Positions 1-10,565 of a stretch of DNA of 64,000 bases are shown piece after piece. The DNA is taken from the NCBI RefSeq assembly GCF_958450345.1, contig NC_088784.1, positions 80,749,747-80,813,746 on the forward strand, given 5' to 3'. Under the pieces are notes generated by a model. That model had not been told where the DNA came from, did not search any database, and was given only the letters and a program-made list of their open reading frames with translations. Positions within the stretch are counted from its first letter, which is position 1; each line of letters starts with the position of its first letter. This stretch comes from Calliphora vicina (taxonomy: Eukaryota > Arthropoda > Insecta > Diptera > Calliphoridae). A program made the position numbers and the translations under genes.

Positions 1-524
1 CTTTTTTAATTTTTTTATATTCAAATGCATGTAACTTTGGACTCAGTCATGGTTTTTAAACACTTCTTTCTTTATTTGATATATAGATGTTAATCCTATA
101 AAAGAAAAATGGATAAAATCGGAGAATATTTGGAACTGCGGTCACCAAAAAACTGATGTAGGGTGGGTAAAAATGTTGAAAATTAAATTTTCAAACGCTA
201 ATATCTCCTAAGCTATAAGAGATAATTGATAGCTAGGTTTTATGTAGTGCTCGAAGAGAAGATTCTGTATGTGTAATTTTTTTTAAATCGGAACACAAAC
301 GAAGAAATAGGATTATTTTAAAAATTTAACATACCCGAGGTGTCCTACTTTGGGAACCCCTGCACATAGGTCTGGCGACCCACTTTTTTTGGCCAAAACT
401 AAAATATTCACTTATATACATAAATTCATACAAATGATACAATTAATAACAAAAAACATAATTTTTTTTAAGTTTTTAATAATTTAATTTTTTTTTTGTT
501 TTTTACTTCCACTCTGCCAAATTC
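1..524. other. AT-rich non-coding DNA with one repeat arm
   Basis: No coding potential seen. Positions about 340-400 form one arm of a large inverted repeat whose partner lies at 3260-3325, on the far side of the LINE insertion. The rest is AT-rich sequence with homopolymer runs. Confidence 0.6.
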
Positions 525-878
525 TGAGTAAATCACAATTTTTGAAGTAAAAGTATCCTGAAACAAAAATTGATTTCTTAAAAATAAGCAAAAACTAGCA
601 GAAAGTTATGGATGATTCCTAAGCACAAAATATCACTGTAATTTTGTGCGTTTTTGGTTCGTTGAAATCGGTTGAAATTATGTATGTTATATACATTATG
701 TAATTATGAGTAAATCACAATTTTTGAAGTAAAAGTATCCTGAAACAAAAATTGATTTCTTCAAAATAAGCAAAAACTAGCAGAAAGTTATTGATGATTC
801 GTAAGCACAAAATATCACTGTAATTTTGTGCGTTTTTAGTTGGTTGAAATCGGTTGAAATTATATAAGTTATATACTA
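525..878. repeat. 182-bp tandem duplication, two units
   Basis: Two head-to-tail units begin with the same TGAGTAAATCACAATT at 525 and 707 (period 182). They stay nearly identical, with scattered substitutions, to about 690 and 876. Each includes AAATCGGTTGAAATTA near its end. No protein is encoded. Confidence 0.85.
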
Positions 879-1180
879 TTTTTTTTTTATAAAAAGTTAA
901 AATCACTGATTTTTAGGTTATGAAAGTTTTTTATGTAATTTCTTATTACCATAATTTTTATTGAATATTTCACTATTAAAAATTTAACTACTTTCCATCG
1001 TCATTAATATCCATAACTAACTGACTTAAAAAGTTTATTTATTTTCGTGTAATATGTGACTCAAAGAAAACAAAAAATTACACCACGTGTTTCAGTTTAC
1101 CACTGCACTTAAAACATTGAACTTTCTCCCTTCATAGAATAACGGTTAATTGAAGTTTGTAAAAACAAAATATTTTTTTT
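879..1180. other. AT-rich DNA, nothing recognised
   Basis: Low-complexity AT-rich stretch between the tandem repeat and the LINE target site. No gene-like frame or repeat terminus seen. Confidence 0.5.
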
Positions 1181-1192
1181 GTTTATCTGAAG
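1181..1192 (+). repeat. LINE target-site duplication, left copy
   Basis: GTTTATCTGAAG occurs here and again at 3202-3213, immediately after the poly(A) tail. This 12-bp exact direct repeat marks both edges of the retrotransposon insertion. Confidence 0.92.
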
Positions 1193-3201
1193 GACCGTTA
1201 ATGACTTCACGTCACTGATTGTTTCGGCTCTGGAACACTCTAGGTGCCAGATCCCTCCAAAAACTAATACGCCTATTTCAAGTTCGGATATTGAAAGACT
1301 TCTTCTCGAAAAGAGAAGACTCAGAAGAGAATGGCAACATAATAGATCACCTGCTGCAAAGCAGAGGCTGTCCGCAGCAGTACGAAAACTGAAAAGAGCC
1401 CTTCATTTAGAGGAGGATCGCATAAACGAAAAATATATTAAAAGTTTGACGAGTACAAAATACACAAATTTCTCTCTTTGGAAGGCAACGAGGAACATTA
1501 AGCCACCGGTAGAGGCACAAAGCGCTTTAAGAAAAGCTGACGGAACCTGGGCACGAAGTGCTATAGAAAAAGCCTCAGTATTTGCTGAACATTTAAGTGA
1601 AGTATTTCAGCCCAACTCCACGGCAAATGAGTTTGAACTAGAAGAACTGCCAGCTTCAACAATGTCTAATGCAGCCCAATTCGATATTAGTCCTGAGGAT
1701 GTTAATAGAGTAATTAAAAATAAATTAGACTTGAAAAAATCACCGGGATATGATTTAATAACGCCATCAATGATTAAGAACCTACCAAATGTGGCAATAA
1801 TTGTGCTATCTATATTGTTTAATGCGATCTTGAAACTAGGAATTTATCCAAAAAATTGGAAAATTTCTCAAATAATAATGATACCTAAACCGGGTAAAGA
1901 TTTAACCCTGCCATCTTCTTATAGGCCTATTAGCCTACTCCCTTGTTTGTCGAAGTTATTCGAAAAAATATTCCAGGAAAAGATAATACCTTTTTTGAAT
2001 GATGGAAACATTATCCCAGTACACCAATTTGGTTTCCGTGAACATCATGGCACCATTGAACAGGTCAATCGTTTAACTGGAGAGATTCGAAAATCTTTTG
2101 AATTAAAGAAATATTGTTCTGCCATCTTTTTAGACGTTGCTCAGGCTTTTGACAAGGTATGGCATAAGGGTCTAATACATAAAATCAAATGTTTACTACC
2201 ACTATGTACTCATAAATTGCTGGAGTCTTATTTATCGAATAGACTTTTCAGAGTTAAGTACAATGATTATGTGACGAGAGAATGCAAGATTGGAGCTGGC
2301 GTTCCACAGGGAAGTGTACTAGGACCTACGCTATATTTGATTTACACCTCCGACCTCCCTACGTGCGATAAACTAACAATTTCAACATTTGCTGATGATA
2401 CCGCCATTATTAGCTCAGACGAAAACCCACTCATGGCATCTAGTCAACTACAGAATTACCTCGTACGTGTGGAGTCATGGTTGAAAAACTGGCGAATAAA
2501 GGTAAATGAGCTGAAAAGTAAACATGTTACGTTCGCTCTAAGGAGAGGAAATTGCCCACCTGTCACACTCAACAACGTTAATATACCGCAGTCTGATTAT
2601 GTCACCTACCTTGGTATTCATCTAGATAGACGGCTTACTTGGCGCCGACACATAGAAACCAAGAGACTTCACATGAAGTTAAAAGCCTCTAGCTTTCATT
2701 GGTTAATCAGTGACCAATCAAAATTAAGCCTTGAATATAAAGTCATCCTGTATAAGACCGTTTTAAAACCAATTTGGACATATGGAATTCAATTATGGGG
2801 AATGGCTAGCAACACCAGTATTGATCTTATACAGAGGGCCCAATCTAAAATTCTTAGGACCATGACGGGAGCACCATGGTACATAAGAAATGAAAACATC
2901 CACAGAGACTTAGAAGTGACATTGGTAAAGGAAGAGTTCGAGAAAGTCCGTGAGAAATATATTGTGAAGCTGCGAAACCATCCCAATTCCCTTGCAAGAC
3001 AACTTGTGCAGACCCAAACCCGATCCAGGCTCCGTAGAGCAGATCTACCACCCAGCTAAGATGAGTGACAGTTTACCATAATGGCTCTCTTGCTGAAGAG
3101 CAAATAGTTTTAATTTTAGTTATAAGATTTAAATACTTATTGTAAGGTCAAAATAGACAGATTCAATAAATCAATAAAACGTTAAAAAAAAAAAAAAAAA
3201 A
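1193..3201 (+). mobile_element. 5'-truncated jockey-clade non-LTR retrotransposon
   Basis: The 2,009-bp insertion is bounded by a perfect 12-bp target-site duplication. It ends in a run of about 18 A preceded by AATAAA-type signals (near 3166-3177). The reading frame starts right at the left boundary, so the 5' truncation falls in the endonuclease/RT linker. ORF1 and the endonuclease are absent. The exact duplication and an RT frame without stops indicate a fairly recent insertion. A decayed relative lies at 51180-52790. Confidence 0.93.
1194..3059 (+). CDS. Jockey-type reverse transcriptase, 5'-truncated ORF2
   Basis: Non-LTR retrotransposon ORF2, which copies element RNA into DNA at a nicked genomic target. 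The frame is open without a stop for about 621 codons from the insertion boundary to TAA at 3057-3059. There is no initiator ATG because the 5' end is truncated; an in-frame TTG at 1446 is not a credible start. Visible motifs, in order, are a basic linker before the RT domain, KKSPGYDLITP (about 1734-1766), SYRPISLLPCLSKLFEK (about 1917-1970), HQFGF, FLDVAQAFDKVWH, GVPQGSVLGP and the catalytic FADD box at 2388-2399. Then come YLGIHLDRRLTW and the C-terminal thumb region ending RLRRADLPPS. The sequence is recognisably jockey-like. It has no promoter of its own and probably cannot mobilise in cis without the missing endonuclease. Confidence 0.93.
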   Translation, partial: TVNDFTSLIVSALEHSRCQIPPKTNTPISSSDIERLLLEKRRLRREWQHNRSPAAKQRLSAAVRKLKRALHLEEDRINEKYIKSLTSTKYTNFSLWKATRNIKPPVEAQSALRKADGTWARSAIEKASVFAEHLSEVFQPNSTANEFELEELPASTMSNAAQFDISPEDVNRVIKNKLDLKKSPGYDLITPSMIKNLPNVAIIVLSILFNAILKLGIYPKNWKISQIIMIPKPGKDLTLPSSYRPISLLPCLSKLFEKIFQEKIIPFLNDGNIIPVHQFGFREHHGTIEQVNRLTGEIRKSFELKKYCSAIFLDVAQAFDKVWHKGLIHKIKCLLPLCTHKLLESYLSNRLFRVKYNDYVTRECKIGAGVPQGSVLGPTLYLIYTSDLPTCDKLTISTFADDTAIISSDENPLMASSQLQNYLVRVESWLKNWRIKVNELKSKHVTFALRRGNCPPVTLNNVNIPQSDYVTYLGIHLDRRLTWRRHIETKRLHMKLKASSFHWLISDQSKLSLEYKVILYKTVLKPIWTYGIQLWGMASNTSIDLIQRAQSKILRTMTGAPWYIRNENIHRDLEVTLVKEEFEKVREKYIVKLRNHPNSLARQLVQTQTRSRLRRADLPPS

Positions 3202-3213
3202 GTTTATCTGAAG
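3202..3213 (+). repeat. LINE target-site duplication, right copy
   Basis: Exact copy of the 12 bp at 1181-1192, directly following the A-tail. Confidence 0.92.
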
Positions 3214-3259
3214 TGTTTGCTACTACATCCTAACAACAAATATAGGAAAAAGAGTTTTG

Positions 3260-3325
3260 AGTTTTGGCCAAAAAATGTGGTTCGCCAGACCTATGTGCCC
3301 TGGTCCCACTTCCTCTTTGCGCATG
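3260..3325 (-). repeat. Right arm of a large inverted repeat around the LINE
   Basis: AGTTTTGGCCAAAAAATGTG followed by TTCGCCAGACCTATGTG is the reverse complement, with a few mismatches, of the segment at about 340-400. Because the LINE sits between two such arms, it landed either inside an older element with long inverted repeats or between two inverted copies of one repeat. Confidence 0.8.
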
Positions 3326-3407
3326 TGAAATTTAATTCAAATCCGTGTAATGGTTTAGAAGTTACAGATTTATTTCCATCTTTTTTTATTCTCATACCAC
3401 TGTGCGT

Positions 3408-4056
3408 CATCTAAAAACAAGTAAGAAATACCCTACACCAAGTAAATGAGTAAAAATATTTTTCTTTTAAAATATCAATAATTTATATTCGTGAGTGATT
3501 TTCGGAAGTGGGCCTTATATGGGAGCTATGACCAATTATGGACCGATCACCATAAAATTAGGTCGTGTGATTTATGTCTATGTCTGGTGGTGTAGGGTAT
3601 AATTAAATGCTGAAAATTTTAGCAAAATCGTATAACATTTAGCGGCTGAACATTTACAACATTTTATTTGCAGTTTACACGAAGTAAATGAGCAAACATA
3701 TTTTTCTTTAAACATTTCAGTAATTTATTTTAGTGATTGATTTTCGTGAGAGTGCCTTTATGTGTATACCAACATTTTTAAGAGATTTATGATCGTTAAA
3801 GTGATTTTCAGTGATTTTTTATATGAGAGCTATGACTAATTATGAACCGATTATCATAAAATAAGGTGAAATATATATAGAACTTATTTGGAGCGAAATT
3901 TGTGTAGATAGCTATTTAAATTAAACATTTATTACCATAAGTCAAATTTCGGGAGAACATTTGTATGGGGGCTAGGTGAAATAATGGACCGATTTCAGCA
4001 ATTTGTATTTTTGGTCGGGCTTGACCGATCATACTTTCTTACTTGTTTTTAGATGA
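3408..4056 (+). mobile_element. DINE-1/Helentron-like element with inverted ends
   Basis: Both ends carry the same 22 bp in inverted orientation (3408-3429 and 4035-4056), containing ACAAGTAAGAAA / TTTCTTACTTGT. A subterminal TACCCTACACCA near 3431 is mirrored by TGGTGTAGGGTA near 3588. A hairpin-like GGTCGGGCTTGACC lies about 20 bp from the right end. Internal GGGAGCTATGACCAATTATGGACC blocks resemble Drosophila INE-1/DINE-1 sequences. No coding capacity. Confidence 0.72.
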
Positions 4057-5101
4057 CTTAAACATTTTGTCCTCGAAATTTAAAATTTCAAAATCGTAAA
4101 TTAATAATTCAAATAAGTAATCAAGTATTAAATGTTAGAAATTATGCTAAACCATTAATCCTCATTTTGTGTTTATTAGAATAATAAAACAAGTTTTTGA
4201 AATTTCGTTTAATTTTTTTTCAACACACATTAAACTACTTTTGTCCTTTACAACAAAACTGAATATTAATCTACAATATTTAAACTCTTAACATTTAAAG
4301 TAGTGTATAATAACCGAAAAATACTACAATAACAAAGAATACAAAATGTCACAAAAAAAATCTATAAACATTTTTTTGACAAGTTCCTGACTCAAGTATT
4401 ATTTGCTATTAAAAACTTCTTTATGGTGTCAAACTAAAAAGGGATCATTAAAAATGTTTCTGACACAGTCATAAAAAAGAAACTCATTAAAAAAAAACCA
4501 AATATATACAATCTAATAACAAAAAAAAATGAGAAAAAAACTCTCATCAAGAGGTTCATTTAGTGAACATCCTTTATACAAAAATGTTGACATGTTTGGC
4601 ATACTGAGAGCAAAATAAAAAAATACTGTTCAATTCAATACTCGTACAAAAACTCCTACAGTTTTTTCTCCAAACTATATAAATACATATATATGTATGT
4701 ACAGCATGTCTACTTAAAAGAGTAGAAAGTAATGGGTTATTTGTAATACTTGTGTGTCCATATTAAAATGAACCTAGAGAACAGGACCCGCATGTGTGGC
4801 ATCTGTTAACAGGATGTGGCAATGAGTGACATTTATACCAAAACAAAAAACAACATCAACATTAAATTACAATGTTACAGTTTAAAAGCATTTTAAACAA
4901 TAAACAAACTATAAATTTTAAATGTAAAAAATCAAAATTTTAAATGTTAAAAATGATTTCCATGGTTTCACATAAAAAAATTAAACACATGTGTGTGCTT
5001 AAGTATTTAAAGGATTTCGTATCCTTTTTTTTTTTAATTTATTGCTTTAGACAAAACACAATAAAAAATCAATTTTAAAAGAAAAACTATTATATACCTT
5101 T
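4057..5101. other. Unassigned AT-rich DNA, possible 3' UTR of a minus-strand exon
   Basis: No recognisable repeat family. 4740-4830 is less AT-biased than its surroundings. If the minus-strand frame at 5102-5332 is a real terminal exon, this would be its 3' UTR, but nothing proves that. Confidence 0.35.
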
Positions 5102-5332
5102 TTAATTTGTAATTGGTTCTATTAAATTTTCAATGGTTCGACTTTGATATATTCCGTGGTATAAAGAATATATTTTCTGCTTGCTGTTGTTATTGGAGTC
5201 CCTAAGCCATTGTCTTCGCTTGGCTACATCCACACAATAAATATTTCCAATTAGTTCTGCTACTACTGCTACACATTCACATTTTAAAATGATGTATTTA
5301 CGTCTACAGTCTGAAAAGTCTTTAGTTTTCAT
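5102..5332 (-). CDS. Unrecognised small frame, possible terminal exon
   Basis: A 76-codon minus-strand frame with fairly protein-like composition: cysteines near its start (DCRRKYIILKCEC), a hydrophobic segment (VAVVAELIGNIYCV), then a charged tail ending EPITN. A splice-acceptor-like CTTTTCAG on the minus strand lies inside the frame near 5305, so the true exon might start there rather than at the ATG at 5332. No family was recognised. It could equally be a chance frame or a fragment of decayed mobile DNA, since it lies between repeat copies. Confidence 0.22.
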   Translation of the reverse strand: MKTKDFSDCRRKYIILKCECVAVVAELIGNIYCVDVAKRRQWLRDSNNNSKQKIYSLYHGIYQSRTIENLIEPITN

Positions 5333-5352
5333 CTTACTTAATGTTATTATAA

Positions 5353-5640
5353 CCTACATCGCCATAGGAGAGAGGGTAATTGGGTTTGTGAAGATGTTTG
5401 TGACGTGCAAAATCATTGTTCCAACATCCACCTAAAAGTAACCAATCTGTTAAGGATCACTTTCTAAGTCGATTAAGCGATGTCTGTCTGTCCATGTAAT
5501 CAGCTAACATGTCGCAATTTTTAAGATAATTTCTCCATAGGACTTAATCCACACAAAACTCGGCATAAATATGTTTTATGTAAGCCTTACTCACACTGCT
5601 AAATTTGGTACTAAAATCGGTCCAAAGCTCCCATATTAGG
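5353..5640 (+). mobile_element. DINE-1-like fragment, divergent subfamily
   Basis: Carries the AAGTCGATTAAGCGATGTCTG / TCTGTCCATGT-type block seen in DINE-1 elements, then GGTCCAAAGCTCCCATATTAG. Related pieces continue after about 6046 (TTACCATAGCTCCCATCCGG), suggesting an insertion in between. Ends are not resolved. Confidence 0.55.
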
Positions 5641-6045
5641 CCCCTTTCTGAAAATCGTTTTAACGGGTATAAATATTCCAATATATTGGAAACGATTGCA
5701 CCAAATAATTTCGTTATCAGCCGAAATATTTATTATAAATTTAGGGATGGATGAAGTTATGAACTTACAATATTTCATGTGGTTCCTATTGGGAACAAAA
5801 AGCCACAACAAATCTACTCCATTCGGTTTGATGATATTTGTATTACTTCTCTCCAGCTTAGATCGACTTAAATTCCAAACACTTGTAGGGAGTTTACGTC
5901 GTGTTCTGCCGTAAAGCAACACAGACTTGACAATAGAGTTAATATACTGATCTTGGATATGTCTGAAGATTTCCTTACTGACCGAAGGGAATGCTTGGTT
6001 GGCTTTACAATAGCTCTCATATATGATTGGTGATGATTGGTCCAT
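5641..6045 (-). pseudogene. Non-LTR reverse transcriptase fragment, minus strand
   Basis: A 144-codon minus-strand frame contains SIVKSVLLYGRTRRK, matching the conserved segment after the LINE RT thumb, and NRFQYIGIFIP, like the F-YLG motif. The normal order of these blocks appears disturbed, so this is a rearranged or decayed piece and not a gene. It interrupts a DINE-1-like repeat. Confidence 0.5.
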
Positions 6046-6184
6046 AATTTACCATAGCTCCCATCCGGGAAATCACTATAATCTGCATAAATCTCTTAAA
6101 TATGTTAGTATGAAAATTAAGTTTCTTATAAACATATGTAAATTTTCCAAGTTTAGCGAGGATCGGTTCATAAGGCCCCTTTCT

Positions 6185-6345
6185 TTGTAATAAATTTCTC
6201 TTTTTGTGATCTTCTAGAAATCCCCAGGATTTTATTCCTAGAATCTTTAGTCAGATTTTTGAGAGATCGTTTGAAGTTAGGATTGCTCGCTGCTGGAATT
6301 GAGCTTCGCATATTTTCATAATCCAACAATTTGTCATCCGAGCTT
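6185..6345 (+). pseudogene. 3' fragment of a second LINE family
   Basis: In broken frames this encodes a stretch like RNPQ-FIPR ... FERSF ... RIARCWN. It matches the C-terminal end of the LINE relic at about 23030-23130 (TRNPQVVIPSLRSALFEKS, then VARCWNRLPFELR). Too short and broken to function. Confidence 0.5.
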
Positions 6346-6409
6346 TCATTACATAAAGAGTGAGTCAGAAAAAACTTATGCACATTATTCCAATCAAAAC
6401 TTATCCTCG

Positions 6410-7255
6410 GTCCAACAAATTATTATTTTTTTAATCACGTTAGCTTTTAAAAATATGTCAGTTATTATGTTTTCCAACTGTTTCTGTCAAAATGGTCACC
6501 GAAAAAAGATACGTGAAAAAATATTTAAAACTTTTAAAAAAATAGCAAAAGATCTGAAAGTTCATCGTCACACTGTTTCAAAATCTATTAAACAGTATAA
6601 AGAAGACTTTAACATTGAAAGAAAACCTGGATCAGGAAGAAAAAAAGTCTAACAGGTATTGGTAAGACAAAAGAAGTCGAACAACTCTTTCGAAGAGCAC
6701 CGAACACTTCTATCAGAAAGGAAATCGTAAAGTTAAATGTTCAGAGCCAAAGCTATTGCTGGTTTGAAGTCCTATAAATAAATTTTCACAATTTCTGGAT
6801 TAAGATTTTTATGTGGCTCATGGACGAGGTAATGTTCAAGAACAATACCTGACAAAAAACAAACAAAATTCCCCAAGAAGTTTCTTGTGCGGCAATTCAT
6901 TTGTAATCATTTGTGACATCAGGCACGATAAACACAGAAATATACATACATATATTACGAAGTGTTTACACAAATGGTTTTTACCTTTCTTAAAACAATA
7001 CCGAAAGGCCCTTGAGCGGTATTCAAACAATAAAGTAAATTTTTTACAACCCAACTGTCCAGAACTTCGGCCTGTGGAAAGTTATTGGGCTGTTGTAAAA
7101 AAGGAATTAAAGAACACAGGAAAGGTATCCCAGTATATATCCGATTTTAAGCGTAATTGGACAGACAACCTCTTTCAAAATGGTAACGGAAGCAAGTATA
7201 AAATCATACTAATGGCAGGATTTCCGGAAAAAGTTGATACATTTATAAATACCGA
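6410..7255 (+). pseudogene. Decayed DD37E transposon relic
   Basis: Homologous to the intact transposon at 12793-14089, in the opposite orientation. The 5' leader matches (ATGTCAGTTATTATG near 6457). The N-terminal HTH region follows (KDLKVHRHTVSKSIKQYKED, then RKPGSGRKK), and the C-terminal catalytic block is visible (PNCPELRPVESYWAVVKKEL near 7050-7110). A stop after RKKV at about 6650, frameshifts and a deletion removing the first catalytic Asp make it inactive. The catalytic Glu in RPVESYW is kept. No inverted termini were found. Confidence 0.82.
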
Positions 7256-7339
7256 AATTTATAAATACCAAAACGCCAACACTGCTGCGATTGTAAGCAA
7301 ACAGAGAGCTTTCTCATACCCAAGTGATCATTCAAAACT

Positions 7340-7600
7340 CTGAGCCATGGCTTCCACAATCTCTCGGACTTTCAATCTCAGATCAGCCAACAGCAATTCG
7401 CGAATTTGTTCAATTGTTTCGGATGTTGAGACCTCAACTGGACGTCCTGAACGTTCAGCATCTTCCATGCTTTTACAGCCACATTCATTAAACCACTTTT
7501 ATACCAATGAAATTTATGGTGCATAGTTCTCATAGTAAAGGTTAGTCTGCTATCAATGGCTGTCAAACACAAACTAAATGACGCACCTCGTTCAAATTTT
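7340..7600 (-). pseudogene. Mariner transposase N-terminal relic, minus strand
   Basis: After one frameshift the minus strand reads EDAERSGRPVEVSTSETIEQ and then IRELLLADLRLKVREIVEAM, the linker between the two N-terminal DNA-binding subdomains of mariner transposases. No catalytic domain follows. A separate mariner C-terminal relic on the plus strand at 10090-10565 may derive from the same element family. Confidence 0.72.
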
Positions 7601-8467
7601 GACAGGAGTCAACTGACAGAAGCTTGTTGACAGGAGAAGTGTTGCCCTGTTATGTATATGTAGTTTTATCGAAATCCGCTAATAAATACATAATAATTTT
7701 ATACATTTTTAAGAGAAAAGCAAAATGTTCATAATTTTTACATTTGACTCCGGTGTTGAATGAGTTAAAGTTCCCAATTTTAGTAAAATCTTCAGTATAT
7801 ATTTCCCATGGATTAATAATATTCTAAATTTATGTTATCAAAAGCATGAAATAATGGAGCATGAAATAATGGTATATCAAAAAACTTTAGATTAAATATT
7901 AAATGAACTCCTCCATTTGACAGGTTTATTTAACCATACCAAACACACTCTTTAAAATTAAAATACGAGTTATTTTTCTTAGATTTTAAAATGACTTTTC
8001 AGATTAACCTTATATTTCTAAACCATTATATGTATAGGAGCCTGTCTTATGTATGGGTGTTGACTGCGTTAACTGTACAGGTAGTAAGTAAGTCGCCTCC
8101 TGCACACACATATCCACTGATCCTTTATATTGAAAATGTATAACGCCATCTGTTTTATTGTTACTGAAAAGCAATTTTCATTTATATGATTCATTTTATT
8201 ATTTTCTCGTTTCTCTTTCGCTGATTAATCTTCCATCAATTTTGTTTTGTTGACTGGAAATAATAGAAATTTAGTAAAAACGAAACGCATTTTGTACAAA
8301 TGAATTAGTATTGAAAATATTTACGTGTACTACTATATAATTAATTTTAATTGAAATGAATATGACTTATTTTGTATCTATAAGTACGTACAAATGGAAT
8401 TTAAAGGATATCATACAAGTACATTGTTAAAGCATGTAAGATAAGGCCTGCATATTCAATCATTGTA
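7601..8467. other. AT-rich DNA, nothing recognised
   Basis: No coding frame, repeat terminus or RNA gene seen. Confidence 0.5.
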
Positions 8468-8640
8468 TACCCTTTATCAGTTTGGAGTATTTGGTTCTAA
8501 TTATAAGCATTCACCATGAATACGAGTTTGTCATTCCGTTTGTAATTTCCAAATTTCTCATTACCGACCCCGTAAAGTATATATATTCTGGATCGATATA
8601 GCAATCATAATTGCTCACCATAAGCTTTGGTGAGCAATCG
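8468..8640 (+). mobile_element. DINE-1-like fragment ending in a hairpin
   Basis: Starts TATACCCTTT and includes TTTGTCATTCCGTTTGTAAT and AAAGTATATATATTCTGGAT, the 5' part of the element family. It breaks off at a near-perfect palindrome: ATTGCTCACC, 9-nt loop, GGTGAGCAAT (about 8611-8640). Confidence 0.65.
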
Positions 8641-8719
8641 GTGTGAGAGAGATCGGATGTGAAGCTCGGCCAACTAGCTGAATCGACACCATAGCCTGTC
8701 GCCTGTAGCGAAGACACTC

Positions 8720-10065
8720 GAAGCTCTTCTCCTTAAATCAGCAGAGGCCTTGTGAACGGACTGTCCTAGTGGCACTTGAACTGTCGAAGGCCTTCGACAC
8801 TGTCCGTTACGTCACACTCTTCTAGGACATCCTGCAGTTCATAATGCCCAACAACACGAAGAGATGGATAGTGAACTATCTGAGGGCAAGCAGCCATTCG
8901 TGGAGGTTAGAGACAAATGCTCAAAACCCCGTAGAGTTAAACATGGAGTTCCTCAGGACGGGGTCCTGTCGCCGCTCCTGTTTAACTTCTACCTCTCTAA
9001 ACTCCCACTAAACTCTCAGGGCGGACGACTGCACTTTGGTCACTGCAACAGGTCACAACTTTGATTGGCTTTGCGGTACGGTAAATTAAATCCACAATTT
9101 CTTCACTGCACATAACCTGCAGTCATCGGCAACACTCTTCACCACATGGACGAAGAAGGTAAAACTCAAGTTAGGCATCATGATAGACGGCGCACAAATT
9201 CCAACAGTGAACCACCCGAAAATCTTGGGTGTCACTTTTGATAGCCACTGCATCACGCATAAACTGCGAAATAGGAAAAAGGTCCTCAAGGCACTTGCCG
9301 GCAGTACTTGGGGTATAAACAAAGAAACCTTGCTAGTTACTTACAAGACGATTTGTCGGTCAGAGTTCAACTATGCTGCTCCAGTATGGTCGCTTTCGTT
9401 GAGTGATACTCAATGGAGAAATATTCAAAGCTGTCAAAACTCAGCCTTAAGGATAATCAGACACTGCCATCAAATAACCTCCGAACACCACCTTCAAGAG
9501 GTAACCAAGGTTCTACCAGTCAAGAAACACAACGTCATGTTGACGCAATAGTTCCTTCTGGGATGTTACCGGAGGAGTCATCCAAACTTCAGCATCACAC
9601 AGTTGGAGTCTCCCCCGAGTCATGTCAGACAGGACCTACGCAAATATGAGGAGAGCATACTGAGTTTTGATCGCTCATATATGACAGCATTCAACAACAT
9701 ACACAGAGACACCATGAATTCCGCGGTAGCAGGATGAATGTCGTATTTGGAGATCGCCCACCACCGATAGCAGACGTGGAGAACAATCTGCCGCTTAAAA
9801 CAAGAGTCGTTCTGGCACAACTCACATCAGGATTGAGCAACAGGTTTAATGCCTTCTGGTCCCGCATAGACCATGCCGTCCTCAACTTATGCCCAGCATG
9901 TGGTCAGGGTCCTCAAGACACACTCCACATATTCAAATGTTCAGCCAACCCTACTTCACCACGTGCTATGGATTTATGGTTTCATCCAGTCGATGTAGCA
10001 CAATTCCTTGGACTTGAACAACATGCAGATTGAATATTTTAAAATTGTTTATGCTGCTACAACAA
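8720..10065 (+). pseudogene. Decayed non-LTR retrotransposon (RT to C-terminus)
   Basis: Frame-broken plus-strand LINE. The RT palm remnant at 8770-8860 reads like ALELSKAFDTVRYVTLL after shifts. RRVKHGVPQDGVLSPLLFNFYLSKLP lies at 8938-9008, the post-catalytic HPKILGVTFDSHCITH ... FNYAAPVW block at 9210-9390, and the cysteine motif CPACGQGPQDTLHIFKC at about 9892-9942, ending VAQFLGLEQ. It finishes with a TATGCTGCTACAACAACAAC tail near 10050, typical of the 3' end of such LINEs. The FADD segment is deleted. This is a different family from the jockey copy at 1193-3201. Confidence 0.82.
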
Positions 10066-10089
10066 CAACACCAAAGCCAAATATCCATA

Positions 10090-10565
10090 GCGCTAAGATA
10101 ATGATCTCTATTTGGTGGTGAGAAGACCTTCACAGGGAACCTATACCAAACGCAACTGATTCGTTTGAAGCGAGCATTGGCTGAAAAACGACGAGAATAT
10201 GCGACCAGATATGAAACCGTAATGTTACATCATGACAACGCTCGGCCACATGTTGCAATAACTGTTAAAAACTATTTAGAATGAAGTAGTTTGAATGTTT
10301 TGCCACACCCGCTTTATAGTCGAGACCTTGCCCCTCCGACTAGTATTTGTTTCGATCGATGCAGAACACTCCCTCTGTGATACGCTCCACTTTGGCACAG
10401 AGTATCCGATATTGGCTTTTTGATTCGTTCTTGGCCCCAAAATATGAGCAGTTCTTTTGGCTCGAAATCCATATGTTGCAAGAAAGATAGGAAAAGGTCA
10501 TAGGTAACAAAGGCCAATACTTTGAATAAATTTATCATGCAGCAATATTTGACTAAGTACATTTA
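10090..10565 (+). pseudogene. Mariner transposase C-terminal relic
   Basis: Frameshifted plus-strand remains: QLIRLKRALAEKRREYATRY, then VMLHHDNARPHVA (second catalytic Asp motif HDNARPH), VKNYLE, PHPLYSRDLAPP (degenerate YSPDLAPSD) and the C-terminal FRSMQN / SIRYWLFDSFLA region. The first catalytic Asp region and both termini are missing. This is classic mariner architecture, distinct from the Tc1 and DD37E elements here. Confidence 0.85.

Noticed and set aside
7378..7572. 64-codon minus-strand frame
   Set aside because: It is an off-frame reading of the mariner relic; the true mariner peptide is in the neighbouring frame after a frameshift.
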